From assembly GCA_934234185.1 (NCBI GenBank), contig CAKQHO010000054.1:1-20141 (forward strand): a DNA stretch of 20,141 nucleotides, given 5' to 3'. Shown piece after piece: positions 5,893-13,200 of this stretch. The position numbers were made by a program, and so were the translations under genes. Positions within the stretch are counted from its first letter, which is position 1. Each line of letters starts with the position of its first letter. Origin of the DNA: an uncultured Psychrobacillus sp. Lineage in GTDB: Bacteria; Bacillota; Bacilli; Bacillales_A; Planococcaceae. Under the pieces are notes generated by a model, which had not been told where the DNA came from, made no database searches, and saw only the letters and a program-made list of their open reading frames with translations.

Positions 5893-6375
5893 CTACTCCA
5901 GAATGTTACGACTTGCAAGGACAATTCCATCCTCATCCACGTACACATAATCACCAGGAGTCCAATTTATCCCTGAAAAATATAGCGAGATATCTCTTTC
6001 GCCAACCCGTTGTTTTTTGCTTTTTAAAGGATTGCTTCCTAATGCTAGTATCCCGATTTCTAATGTCGCTAAATCGGTTGTATCACGAACACATCCGTTT
6101 ACGATGATACCTGCAAGACCTCTGCTCGCACCGATTTCTCCAAGTCTATCGCCAAGCAAAGCACACTTTTGCGATTCACCACCGTCTATTACTAGCACAT
6201 TTCCGGCTGGAATAGAGCTAAGAGCTTCCTCTACTAATACATTATCCTCAAATACTTTTACGGTGCTAATCGGTCCAAAAAAGCTGTGTATTTTCCCATA
6301 AGAACGAAACTCTGACCCGATCACCTGCAATTCGTTTGAAAAGGCATCGCATAAATCTGTTGTTTTAAACGTCAT
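5893..6375 (-). CDS. RraA-fold protein; putative 4-hydroxy-4-methyl-2-oxoglutarate aldolase / oxaloacetate decarboxylase
   Basis: This is a 160-aa soluble protein of the RraA/HMG-aldolase family, usual length. The fold signatures are seen: VLVIDGG (60-66), the CALLGD loop, and GLAGIIVNGCVRD ending in Arg97-Asp98. Asp76 is followed by exactly 20 residues and then Arg-Asp, giving the D-X20-R-D motif tied to metal-dependent class II pyruvate aldolases, which cleave 4-hydroxy-4-methyl-2-oxoglutarate and often decarboxylate oxaloacetate. Databases may label it a regulator of RNase E activity. Many Bacillales lack RNase E and the motif favours an enzyme, so I would treat that label with caution. 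The ATG has an ideal AGGAGG upstream. It probably forms a two-gene unit with the downstream small membrane protein. The true substrate is unproven. Confidence 0.82.
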   Translation of the reverse strand: MTFKTTDLCDAFSNELQVIGSEFRSYGKIHSFFGPISTVKVFEDNVLVEEALSSIPAGNVLVIDGGESQKCALLGDRLGEIGASRGLAGIIVNGCVRDTTDLATLEIGILALGSNPLKSKKQRVGERDISLYFSGINWTPGDYVYVDEDGIVLASRNILE

Positions 6376-6453
6376 CTTTTTCGCCTCCTGTTCTCTTATA
6401 TTGTCATCTTATCAAATAATTCTGTCATATTTAAATATTTCTTATTATTTATA

Positions 6454-6480
6454 GAAAAAAGAGCTAAAAGTCATTAGCTC
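6454..6480 (-). terminator. Rho-independent terminator of the M28 peptidase gene
   Basis: Read on the minus strand, GAGCTAA, a six-base loop and TTAGCTC form a perfect 7-bp stem followed by a TTTTTT run. The peptidase stop codon TAA lies inside the first arm. Confidence 0.85.
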
Positions 6481-8369
6481 TCGTGATTTTTCTCATTTAA
6501 TTTTAGTAAGAAATTTATTACCTTTTCTTGATCAAAACTATTGATGAAGTCTGTGATTTCCTCTTTTGTGTATGGTTCGTTAGATGTATTGGTCCATTCA
6601 TTGTAGCTTTGAAGCAATGCTTTACGGATAACGCTATCTACTTCAAAAGTAGAGATTGCGGAGCCATAAGTATCTCTGCCAGGCTGTAAATCCCAGGTGC
6701 CTATTTTTTGATTGGTAGGGTCTGAATAGCTGATTACATCACCAGAGAAGATACTCAGATTATACACTCGTGAATTTTTCGTCACTAATAAGTTGATAGA
6801 ATGAATCTCGTAATCCTCTTTCTTTAGCTGTCCTACTTTACCTTCCTCCGTAATACTGATAATTGTATTATATATTTCATTGTCGGGAATATGAGCAATT
6901 ATTTTACTATCTTCAATTACGTATTCTGAGTTAGAGAAGGCGCCTTGCAGTTCTACTAATTCTTCCTCAGTCGCTGAACGGTTTAAGTTGAATACTAGCC
7001 GACCTTTGACTTGCTTGTATTCCCCGAAGCTCAAATCTTTCGTATACTTACTTTCGTCAAAATCGTCTTTTGCTTCACCGTTAGACATTTCAAGAGTAGG
7101 TAATTCGAAGGCTGTCTCATGATGCTTATTCACAAACTCCTGTACAAGTTCAATAGCCTTTTTCAACGGCTCGCTATCTGTATTATCCGGAGTATCTAAT
7201 GGAGTGTGAATATTCGCGTATTTCTCTTGAGATATATTGACTGCCTGATATCCAGCCCTTAAAAAAGAAGTGTGGTCGCTAGTTAAACCGGATATTTCCT
7301 CAATGTCACTAATCGTGTTAATTTGTTGAGCTGCAGCGATTTCAGATAATAATTCATTTAGAGTGCCGCTTCCAGATGTTTCTCCAACAAAGGTGATATC
7401 GCCACCGTTCTTAGAGCCAATGCAATCCAAATTAATATTTACAATCGTGTCGTATTGTTTTTGAACATATTCTACAAAATGCTGACTCCCAATCAATCCA
7501 TTTTCCTCTGCGTTGAAACCTACGAATAGAATGTCGGAGGCATACGCTTGCTTTTTTGAATCCTCTGTTAGGAGCTCGGCGAGATTGATCATTCCGGTTA
7601 ACCCAGTAGCGTTATCTAGGCTTCCGGAAAAAATAGTCTTACCAGCTATTCCGACATGGTCAAAATGAGCGGAAATGACAATTGCCTGTTTCCCTTCGCT
7701 TCCTGGAATTTTTCCGGCCACATTATATTCGGCGGTAGGCTGCATCATGCCTTTATACCAGGTTAAATGAATTTTCTCTATTTCATCCTTGTGGCTGCTT
7801 AGATAGTCGTAAACAGATTCGGTAATTTGAAATCTAGCTGAATCTGAATTGGTAAAGTGATTAACCGTTTTGTAAAGATTATCGGTTTTTATTAGCTGAA
7901 CCCTAACATCTTCTCTCAGCACTTCACTTGTCACAATAATACTACCTTTGTTTATTTCCTGGGTAATATCCTGCCCTTCTTCAAAGAAGTAGATAGGAAG
8001 CTCGACGTCCAAACTTTTATTGGAACTATTTATCCAATCGGTTCCATATTCAAATTCCATTGTTTCCTCATTTTTTAGATGAACGACTAGATTTGCTTTA
8101 TCTAAAGGTTGATAAAAGAAATCAAAAGGCAAGAGGTAATCGTTTTCCTGTAAAGGCTCTAATCCAATTTCATTGAATTTCTTTGCGATTTCCTCTCTTA
8201 CTGCTTTATTCCCCTTAGTCCCAGCTTCTCTTCCTTCAAATTTATCGGAAGACCAATAGGCGATTTCGGTATCTAATTTTTCTGTTGAAAATTCCTTTGG
8301 CTTGTTATCGCAGGCTGTAACGCAGAGAATAAAAGCTATCAATAAATAGAATCTCTTATGTATTTTCAT
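6474..8369 (-). CDS. M28 family zinc metallopeptidase, lipoprotein
   Basis: This 631-aa protein begins with a lipoprotein signal peptide; the lipobox VTAC puts the lipidated Cys at residue 20, so it should sit on the outer face of the membrane. The M28 aminopeptidase core follows (about 215-410) with the whole di-zinc set: His235 and Asp237 in HFDHVG, Asp252 in SLDNATG, catalytic Glu288 with ligand Glu289 in NAEENG, Asp315 in NLDCIG, and His388 in NIHTPLD. A PA-like or helical segment (about 90-210) precedes the core. After residue 420 there is a roughly 210-residue C-terminal extension with no motif I know. GAGGGGG sits before the ATG. It probably trims N-terminal residues from extracellular peptides; the specificity is unknown. 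It lies 55 bases behind an exported protein gene on the same strand. Confidence 0.92.
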   Translation of the reverse strand: MKIHKRFYLLIAFILCVTACDNKPKEFSTEKLDTEIAYWSSDKFEGREAGTKGNKAVREEIAKKFNEIGLEPLQENDYLLPFDFFYQPLDKANLVVHLKNEETMEFEYGTDWINSSNKSLDVELPIYFFEEGQDITQEINKGSIIVTSEVLREDVRVQLIKTDNLYKTVNHFTNSDSARFQITESVYDYLSSHKDEIEKIHLTWYKGMMQPTAEYNVAGKIPGSEGKQAIVISAHFDHVGIAGKTIFSGSLDNATGLTGMINLAELLTEDSKKQAYASDILFVGFNAEENGLIGSQHFVEYVQKQYDTIVNINLDCIGSKNGGDITFVGETSGSGTLNELLSEIAAAQQINTISDIEEISGLTSDHTSFLRAGYQAVNISQEKYANIHTPLDTPDNTDSEPLKKAIELVQEFVNKHHETAFELPTLEMSNGEAKDDFDESKYTKDLSFGEYKQVKGRLVFNLNRSATEEELVELQGAFSNSEYVIEDSKIIAHIPDNEIYNTIISITEEGKVGQLKKEDYEIHSINLLVTKNSRVYNLSIFSGDVISYSDPTNQKIGTWDLQPGRDTYGSAISTFEVDSVIRKALLQSYNEWTNTSNEPYTKEEITDFINSFDQEKVINFLLKLNEKNHES

Positions 8370-8424
8370 TTTCTTCCCCCTCAGAAACTATCTTACTATA
8401 TAAAATCTAATAAATGGAAGATAA

Positions 8425-8859
8425 TTATTCTTTGAAGCGGCTTATTTGATGGAATATATAGCCGAAAGCTAAAATGAGCAGGAAAATACCCACTATTAGG
8501 AAGGGCTTTATAATGTCACTAAAGGCTTTCACTTCATATCTTTCTCCGCGAATTGCTTTTCTATAGGTGCGGTCCTTTTCTTCTACTGCTATTGCTTCCT
8601 TTGCGCTAACTCCCTTGATGGAGAAATATTTAGTGCCTTTTCTGTAGTTATTGGAGAAATTCCCACCAAGGGATTCGTAATCAGAGGAGCTGGTCACATG
8701 GCCAATTTCTGTTTCTACTTCTAATATCTCTTGATCCTCTAGGATATATATGTACCTATCCCAAACGACAAAGGGGTAAGCCCAATCCGTAGCTAACGTC
8801 TTGCTTGGCAGTATTATGCATAAGGAGCAAAGTAAGAGTATGAAAAGAGAAGGTTTCAA
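8425..8859 (-). CDS. Exported protein with C-terminal membrane anchor, function unknown
   Basis: From TTG 8859 this is a 144-aa protein. It has a signal peptide (about residues 1-23: KPSLFILLLCSLCIILPS, then TLA before TDW), an outer domain of about 90 residues, and a C-terminal transmembrane helix (FLIVGIFLLILAFGYIF) ending in a short basic tail. The domain starts with WAYPFVVWDRYIY and contains a YE-S-LGGNFSNNY-x-KGTKYF stretch. No catalytic motif is seen. TTG 8859 is preferred because AGGTG is seven bases upstream; GTG 8860-8862 is one codon earlier and only four bases from it. The M28 peptidase follows 55 bases later on the same strand, so both may act at the cell surface, but no shared pathway is evident. 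I do not recognise the family. Confidence 0.75.
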   Translation of the reverse strand: MKPSLFILLLCSLCIILPSKTLATDWAYPFVVWDRYIYILEDQEILEVETEIGHVTSSSDYESLGGNFSNNYRKGTKYFSIKGVSAKEAIAVEEKDRTYRKAIRGERYEVKAFSDIIKPFLIVGIFLLILAFGYIFHQISRFKE

Positions 8860-8971
8860 CACGTATCACCTATCTATTTTTTTATCAGACTGTTCATTGT
8901 GGTAAAAAGTTACAATATCTTTAGAGGTCCTGTATGAGAAGTAGGGGGGGCTGCTGGATCTATACCTCCAG

Positions 8972-9003
8972 AAAAAAGCTGACTCACATAGTAGTGAGTC
9001 AGC
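8972..9003 (-). terminator. Rho-independent terminator of rqcH
   Basis: GCTGACTCAC and GTGAGTCAGC form a perfect 10-bp stem with a six-base loop (8978-9003). Read on the minus strand it is followed by TTTTTT, seven bases beyond the rqcH stop codon. The perfect stem could also act on plus-strand transcripts, but no T-run exists on that side. Confidence 0.92.
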
Positions 9004-9010
9004 CTGCTTA

Positions 9011-10696
9011 TTATTTCTTCATTTTTCGGATCATTTCTTCATTCGGTGTGACAAAAAGGGTGGTTTGATCAAAGTAAATGACGAAGCCTGGTTTGGAGCC
9101 ATTTGGCTTTTTCACTTGCTTAATAACCGTATAATCCACTGGCACAGAGGAGGACTCTCTAGCTTTACTGAAATAAGCTGCTAGATTTGCTGCTTCCCGC
9201 AATGCAGTTTCAGAAGGGGTGGCAGAATGAATCACTACGTGAGACCCAGGGATATCCTTCGTATGCAGCCATGTATCTGTTTTCTTCGCCAGCTTAAAGG
9301 TTACATAATCGTTTTGTTTATTGTTTTTACCTACAGAAATTTCCGTGCCGTCAGACGCCACAAACTTTTCTGGTGTCGGCTTTAATGGCTTTTTCTTTTT
9401 CTTGGAGGCGCGAGATTTTAGGAAGCCTTGCTCGGTAAGCTCCTCGCGGATTTCTTCTATGTCTGTTGGGGAGGCTTGCATTACTTGTTGCTGTAATAGC
9501 TCGAAGTAATTGATATCTTCCTTTGTGATCGTCATTTGCTGTTCAATTTTTAGAAGAGCTGTCTTTGCCTTCGTATAACGGTTGTAATAGCTCTGTGCAT
9601 TTTGCGTTGCCGTTTTTCGGTTATCTAGCGGAATATTAACTGTTTTTTGATCTTCGTCATAATAGTTCACTAACTCAACTTCGTGTAAGCCCTTTTCTAT
9701 TGCATAGGCATTTGCCATTAATAGCTCACCAAATAGTTGATACGTATCTAGTTTTTCTGCCTGATCTAAATCCTTTTGCAGTTTTTTCATTTTCAGCTTC
9801 AGCTTATTTAACTCATTTTGTAGCCATCTTTCTAAGTCTCCAGCCTGCTGCTTCACACGATCTCGCTCCGCTTTAGCAAAGTATACGCGGTCTAATAGGC
9901 TGCCTAAAGAGGATTCGCTAAACTTTTCTCCTTCTAAATGAGTTAGCTCGTTCGGAGAGTAGTACTGTTTGCCGTTCCATTCCACAAGCTGCTTTGCCGT
10001 CCCGCCATCTTGAAATTCTTGCATGTATGCTTGGTAAACCTCCATGCGATTAGAAGAGTCCGTCATGCGATACAGCAATTCCTTGGCATGTAGGGGAGAA
10101 AAACCGGAAATGTGTTCGACGATTTCCTTAGGCTCCTGGACGTTGCTCAGCACTTCTTTAAGATTATCCGAATAGTCTAGTGGGTGCAGCTTGTTTTGAG
10201 TAGGTGGAGCGATATATTGCTGGCCAGGCATGATAGTTCGGTAGCTATTCATAGAAGGCGTCAAATGCTTAATGCTTTCTAAAATGAGGTTTCTGCTTGG
10301 ATCAACCAAAATCAGATTACTATGTCGTCCCATAATTTCCATATGGATCTCTCGAGTCATATCATCACCGATTTCGTTCTTGCTCAAAATCTTAAGAATG
10401 ATGATGCGGTCGGCTTCATGCTGTCTGACTGAAGTAATAATGCCTCCCTCTAAGTGTTTTCTAAGCATCATACAAAACATAGGGGGAGAGGCTGGGTTAT
10501 CAATTGTTTCCTCTGTAATTTGCATTCTTGAGTAAGAGGGGTGTACAGAAAATAGCAGCTTATAGTTTTGTCCCTGCGCCCGAATTTGCATAAGAATTTC
10601 TTGGGCGTTCGGCTGATGTATTTTCGAAATTCGTCCTGTCACGATTTTTTGTAATTCAGTTGTCATTGAGATAGTAAATAATCCGTCAAAAGCCAT
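9011..10696 (-). CDS. rqcH: Ribosome quality control protein RqcH (NEMF/Rqc2 family; older names FbpA, YloA)
   Basis: This protein of about 561 aa binds stalled 50S subunits carrying peptidyl-tRNA and recruits tRNA-Ala to add C-terminal alanine tails that mark nascent chains for degradation. The NFACT-N domain starts MAFDGLFTISMTTEL. It holds HPSYSR, PPMFCMMLRKHLEGG and MGRHSNLILVD, and an Asp-Arg pair (residues 96-97 from this start) equivalent to the tRNA-selecting Asp-Arg of B. subtilis RqcH. A helix-hairpin-helix and then a coiled coil (about 270-430, with KLKLKMKKLQKDLDQAEKL) follow. The NFACT-R domain (about 470-555) contains KKTDTWLHTKDIPGSHVVI. The second of two ATGs is chosen because AGAGGAT is six bases before it. 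Older annotation as a fibronectin-binding protein refers to the same family. It stands alone, divergent from gmk. Confidence 0.95.
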   Translation of the reverse strand: MAFDGLFTISMTTELQKIVTGRISKIHQPNAQEILMQIRAQGQNYKLLFSVHPSYSRMQITEETIDNPASPPMFCMMLRKHLEGGIITSVRQHEADRIIILKILSKNEIGDDMTREIHMEIMGRHSNLILVDPSRNLILESIKHLTPSMNSYRTIMPGQQYIAPPTQNKLHPLDYSDNLKEVLSNVQEPKEIVEHISGFSPLHAKELLYRMTDSSNRMEVYQAYMQEFQDGGTAKQLVEWNGKQYYSPNELTHLEGEKFSESSLGSLLDRVYFAKAERDRVKQQAGDLERWLQNELNKLKLKMKKLQKDLDQAEKLDTYQLFGELLMANAYAIEKGLHEVELVNYYDEDQKTVNIPLDNRKTATQNAQSYYNRYTKAKTALLKIEQQMTITKEDINYFELLQQQVMQASPTDIEEIREELTEQGFLKSRASKKKKKPLKPTPEKFVASDGTEISVGKNNKQNDYVTFKLAKKTDTWLHTKDIPGSHVVIHSATPSETALREAANLAAYFSKARESSSVPVDYTVIKQVKKPNGSKPGFVIYFDQTTLFVTPNEEMIRKMKK

Positions 10697-10772
10697 CATT
10701 AATCCTCTTTCAAAAACGTATTTAGTAGTACTCTCTTGAAGCGTAAGAATAGAATCTTCCTATGCTATTCAT

Positions 10773-10778
10773 TATAAT
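10773..10778 (+). promoter_or_regulatory. Candidate -10 element (TATAAT) in the divergent region
   Basis: A consensus TATAAT is present on the plus strand, and the overlapping ATTATAAT gives a TATAAT on the minus strand too. On the minus strand it would drive rqcH with a leader of about 70 bases. On the plus strand it would drive a transcript through the hairpin at 10833-10868. No good -35 is seen either way. Confidence 0.35.
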
Positions 10779-10832
10779 AGAAGTAAGGTATTCCCCTTTT
10801 AAATTGAAAGGAATTCTAACGAATAAAAGCAA

Positions 10833-10868
10833 GGGAAACATGATCGTAAAAAACGATGAAGTTTTCCC
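10833..10868 (+). other. Nested hairpin in the rqcH-gmk intergenic region
   Basis: GGGAAAC (10833-10839) pairs with GTTTTCCC (10861-10868, one bulged T). Inside it ATCGT (10843-10847) pairs with ACGAT (10853-10857) around a five-A loop, leaving a small symmetric internal loop. The two-level pairing is more than random AT-rich sequence usually gives. It overlaps the start of the 25-codon ORF, so RNA structure and coding are competing readings. Confidence 0.45.
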
Positions 10869-10917
10869 CGAGAGTGTCTTCAATAATTTAAAGCAACACT
10901 TTAATAAGAAACGTTAA
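10840..10917 (+). CDS. Doubtful 25-codon ORF in the rqcH-gmk intergenic region
   Basis: ATG 10840 has a weak ribosome binding site (AAGGGA, close spacing) and runs to TAA at 10915-10917. The peptide starts MIVKNDEVFPES and ends HFNKKR, charged and without membrane character. A TATAAT lies about 60 bases upstream. The start codon is inside the hairpin, so translation would be hampered if that forms. I do not recognise it, and it may be a chance frame. Confidence 0.2.
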   Translation: MIVKNDEVFPESVFNNLKQHFNKKR

Positions 10918-11004
10918 GTATCTTCATTCTACCATGGATACGAAACTTATTTTTTATATAGCATTTTGCTTTACTATTTATCTTATCATTTTAAACGAAA
11001 GTTG

Positions 11005-11013
11005 TGTTATAAT
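11005..11013 (+). promoter_or_regulatory. Extended -10 promoter of the gmk operon
   Basis: TG-T-TATAAT is a consensus extended -10 element, placing transcription start near 11020, about 50 bases before the gmk ATG. The -35 region (around 10983-10990, TTATCATT) is poor, as often seen with extended -10 promoters. It is the nearest good promoter to the housekeeping operon. Confidence 0.65.
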
Positions 11014-11071
11014 CACTTAAGTATGTATTTTAAATAGCAGACGGAGATAAGATGTAGTTGAAGGAGAAGTT

Positions 11072-11692
11072 ATGCGCAGAGAAAAAGGTATTTTAATCGT
11101 TTTATCTGGTCCATCTGGAGTTGGAAAAGGGACTGTTAGAAAAGAACTGTTTTCAGAGCCGGGAACCAACTATGAATACTCTATCTCGATGACTACAAGA
11201 CTTCCTAGAGAGGGAGAGGTAGACGGGGTAGATTACTTCTTTAAAAAGAAGGAAGAGTTTGAAGAGCTAATCGAACAGGGGAAGCTTCTTGAGTATGCCT
11301 CTTACGTTGGCAATTATTATGGTACTCCTATTGATTATGTGAATGAAACGTTAGATTCTGGACGCGATGTATTCTTAGAAATAGAAGTTCAAGGAGCGGC
11401 GCTTGTACGAGAAAAAGCACCAAACGCTCTTTTTATTTTCCTAGCACCTCCTAGCCTAAGTGAGTTGGAGCAAAGGTTGATTGGTAGAGGAACTGAGACG
11501 GAGGAAGTGATTAATTCACGAATCCAAGCGGCAAGACAGGAACTAGAAATGATGCACTTATATGACTATGTGGTGGAAAACGATGAAGTTTCCAAAGCAT
11601 GCTCGAAAATTAATGCAATCGTGGCTGCGGAGCATTGTCGCAGAGAGCGAGTAGAAAAAAGATATTTAGCCATGTTGGAGGGAGAATTATAA
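11072..11692 (+). CDS. gmk: Guanylate kinase
   Basis: This 206-aa cytosolic enzyme phosphorylates GMP to GDP with ATP, a step in GTP and (p)ppGpp supply. The P-loop is GPSGVGKG (13-20). The GMP-binding region has the family TTR-PRE-GE-GVDY-F pattern (41-56), and a lid Arg-rich region follows. The C-terminal YDYVVENDE, A-EHCRRERV pattern is typical of Gram-positive Gmk. The ATG has GAAGGAG six bases upstream. It is the first gene of the housekeeping operon, with rpoZ starting two bases after its stop. In B. subtilis remA comes just before it; here it does not. Confidence 0.97.
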   Translation: MRREKGILIVLSGPSGVGKGTVRKELFSEPGTNYEYSISMTTRLPREGEVDGVDYFFKKKEEFEELIEQGKLLEYASYVGNYYGTPIDYVNETLDSGRDVFLEIEVQGAALVREKAPNALFIFLAPPSLSELEQRLIGRGTETEEVINSRIQAARQELEMMHLYDYVVENDEVSKACSKINAIVAAEHCRRERVEKRYLAMLEGEL

Positions 11693-11693
11693 A

Positions 11694-11918
11694 ATGTTAT
11701 ATCCATCAGTAGACTCATTAAAAAATCAAATTGATTCAAAATATTCTTTGGTAAGTGTTGCTTCTAAGAGAGCTAGACAGCTGCAAGAAGAAGGCGGCGA
11801 GCGTCTAGGCAGGTATATTTCTGCGAAGCAGGTTGGAAAAGCGCTGGAGGAAGTAGCAGCAGGCGAATTGAAAATCGAATCCGTGAATGAAAATGCGGTA
11901 TACGAAGACGAAGTATAA
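11694..11918 (+). CDS. rpoZ: RNA polymerase omega subunit
   Basis: This 74-aa protein is omega, which helps fold and hold the beta-prime subunit of RNA polymerase. It starts MLYPSVDSLKNQIDSKYSLV and contains the conserved VASKRARQLQ helix followed by K-VGKALEEV, at the usual Firmicutes length. It begins two bases after gmk, and GGAGGG lies inside the gmk 3' end, so the two are probably translationally coupled. A strong hairpin follows 14 bases after its stop. Confidence 0.95.
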   Translation: MLYPSVDSLKNQIDSKYSLVSVASKRARQLQEEGGERLGRYISAKQVGKALEEVAAGELKIESVNENAVYEDEV

Positions 11919-11932
11919 TAGGGCAAGCAGAC

Positions 11933-11975
11933 ACCTCCCAAAGAATGAGTCAGTTCTTTGGGAGGTTATTGTTTA
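11933..11975 (+). terminator. Strong hairpin after rpoZ, possible partial terminator
   Basis: ACCTCCCAAAGAA (11933-11945) pairs perfectly over 13 bp with TTCTTTGGGAGGT (11954-11966), loop TGAGTCAG, followed by the broken T-rich tail TATTGTTT. The tail is weak, so it may terminate only part of the transcripts and lower expression of coaBC and later genes relative to gmk-rpoZ. It could instead stabilise the upstream mRNA. Confidence 0.65.
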
Positions 11976-11991
11976 GAGAGGGGTAAGAGAG

Positions 11992-13200
11992 ATGTTAGCA
12001 TCCAAAAGAATTTTGGTTTGTGTTTCAGGAGGAATTGCCGTTTATAAAGCAGTTGCGCTTGTTAGTAAATTAACGCAGGCTGGTGCGGAAGTGAAAGTAA
12101 TCATGACGGAATCAGCGAAACAATTTGTACAGCCACTTGCTTTTCAAGTGATGTCACGCAATGATGTGTATTATGATACGTTTGATGAAAAGGATTCAAG
12201 CGTGATCGCTCATATCGATTTAGCTGATTGGGCTGATTTGGTCATTGTGGCACCTGCTACTGCCAATGTTATAGGCAAGCTTGCCAATGGCATAGCAGAT
12301 GATATGGTCACTACTACGCTACTTGCGACTACTGCAGATGTATGGATTGCACCCGCTATGAATGTTCATATGTATGAACATCCAGCGGTTATACGAAATA
12401 TTAATCAGCTTTCAAAGGATGGCTATTCATTTATAGAGCCCTCTGAAGGCTTTTTGGCATGTGGCTATGTAGGCAAGGGGAGACTAGAGGAGCCTGAAAA
12501 TATCGTCAAGCTTGTTCACCACTATTTTGAGCCAAGGGAGCTTCCGCTAAAAGGGATGAAGGTGGTAGTTACTGCAGGCCCAACAAGAGAGAGAATAGAT
12601 CCAGTCCGTTATTTGACTAATTTTTCTAGTGGGAAGATGGGCTATGCAATGGCAGAGGCGGCTGCATCACTTGGAGCAGAAACTGTTTTAATTTCTGGAC
12701 CAGTTAGCTTAGAGGCACCTGCTAATGTTCAGGTTGTTCCCGTTGAAAGTGCAGAGGACATGCTTCAAGCAGTTCTAACTCATTATGATACAGCTTCTAT
12801 TGTTGTGAAAACAGCAGCAGTTGCGGATTATCGTCCGAAAGAGGTACATACCCAAAAGATGAAAAAGAAGGATGGAGAGGCCTCTATTGTTCTGGAACGG
12901 ACAAAGGATATTCTGTTAGAGCTTGGGAATAGAAAACGTCATCAGCTTCTCATCGGTTTTGCAGCAGAAACGAATGATGTCGTACATTATGCTAAAGGCA
13001 AGCTCGCAAAGAAGAATGCAGATTATATCGTTGCGAATGATGTTACGGAAGAGGGCTCTGGATTTGGAACAGATACGAACGCAGTAACGTTAGTTGGGAA
13101 AAATGATATTCAAATTCGTTTTCCTCATGCGACGAAAAAGGAGCTAGCCGTTCAGTTGTTCCAAACAATTATGCAATTAGAGAAAGATGAGAATCAATGA
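11992..13200 (+). CDS. coaBC: Bifunctional phosphopantothenoylcysteine decarboxylase / phosphopantothenate-cysteine ligase
   Basis: This 402-aa enzyme carries out two steps of CoA synthesis: joining cysteine to 4'-phosphopantothenate (CoaB, CTP-dependent) and then FMN-dependent decarboxylation (CoaC). The N-terminal CoaC domain (1-about 180) has His74 in AHIDL, Asn124 in PAMNVHMY and Cys157 in LACGYVGKGRL, all catalytic in the family. The C-terminal CoaB domain has TAGPTRERIDPVR, TNFSSGKMG (Asn210) and the Lys289 region KMKKKDG. AGAGGGG precedes the ATG. Its TGA overlaps the priA ATG. It is separated from rpoZ by the hairpin, so it may be expressed at a different level. No sign of damage. Confidence 0.96.
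   Translation: MLASKRILVCVSGGIAVYKAVALVSKLTQAGAEVKVIMTESAKQFVQPLAFQVMSRNDVYYDTFDEKDSSVIAHIDLADWADLVIVAPATANVIGKLANGIADDMVTTTLLATTADVWIAPAMNVHMYEHPAVIRNINQLSKDGYSFIEPSEGFLACGYVGKGRLEEPENIVKLVHHYFEPRELPLKGMKVVVTAGPTRERIDPVRYLTNFSSGKMGYAMAEAAASLGAETVLISGPVSLEAPANVQVVPVESAEDMLQAVLTHYDTASIVVKTAAVADYRPKEVHTQKMKKKDGEASIVLERTKDILLELGNRKRHQLLIGFAAETNDVVHYAKGKLAKKNADYIVANDVTEEGSGFGTDTNAVTLVGKNDIQIRFPHATKKELAVQLFQTIMQLEKDENQ

Larger units (their letters stand above)
10700..11071. other. Divergent rqcH-gmk intergenic region with promoter-like and hairpin signals
   Basis: No long frame is present. It holds an ATTATAAT site (10771-10778) that could be a -10 on either strand, a nested hairpin at 10833-10868, a 25-codon ORF (10840-10917), a GTATC/GATAC hairpin with a following T-run (10918-10955), and the gmk promoter. 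In B. subtilis, genes yloB, yloC and remA lie in this interval; none of them is here. Confidence 0.6.

Noticed and set aside
10846..11597. Short match ACGATGAAGTTT shared by the rqcH-gmk interval and the gmk 3' region (NDEV codons), hinting at a gmk duplication
   Set aside because: The identity is only about 15 bases and the encoded flanks do not align, so chance in AT-rich DNA is adequate.
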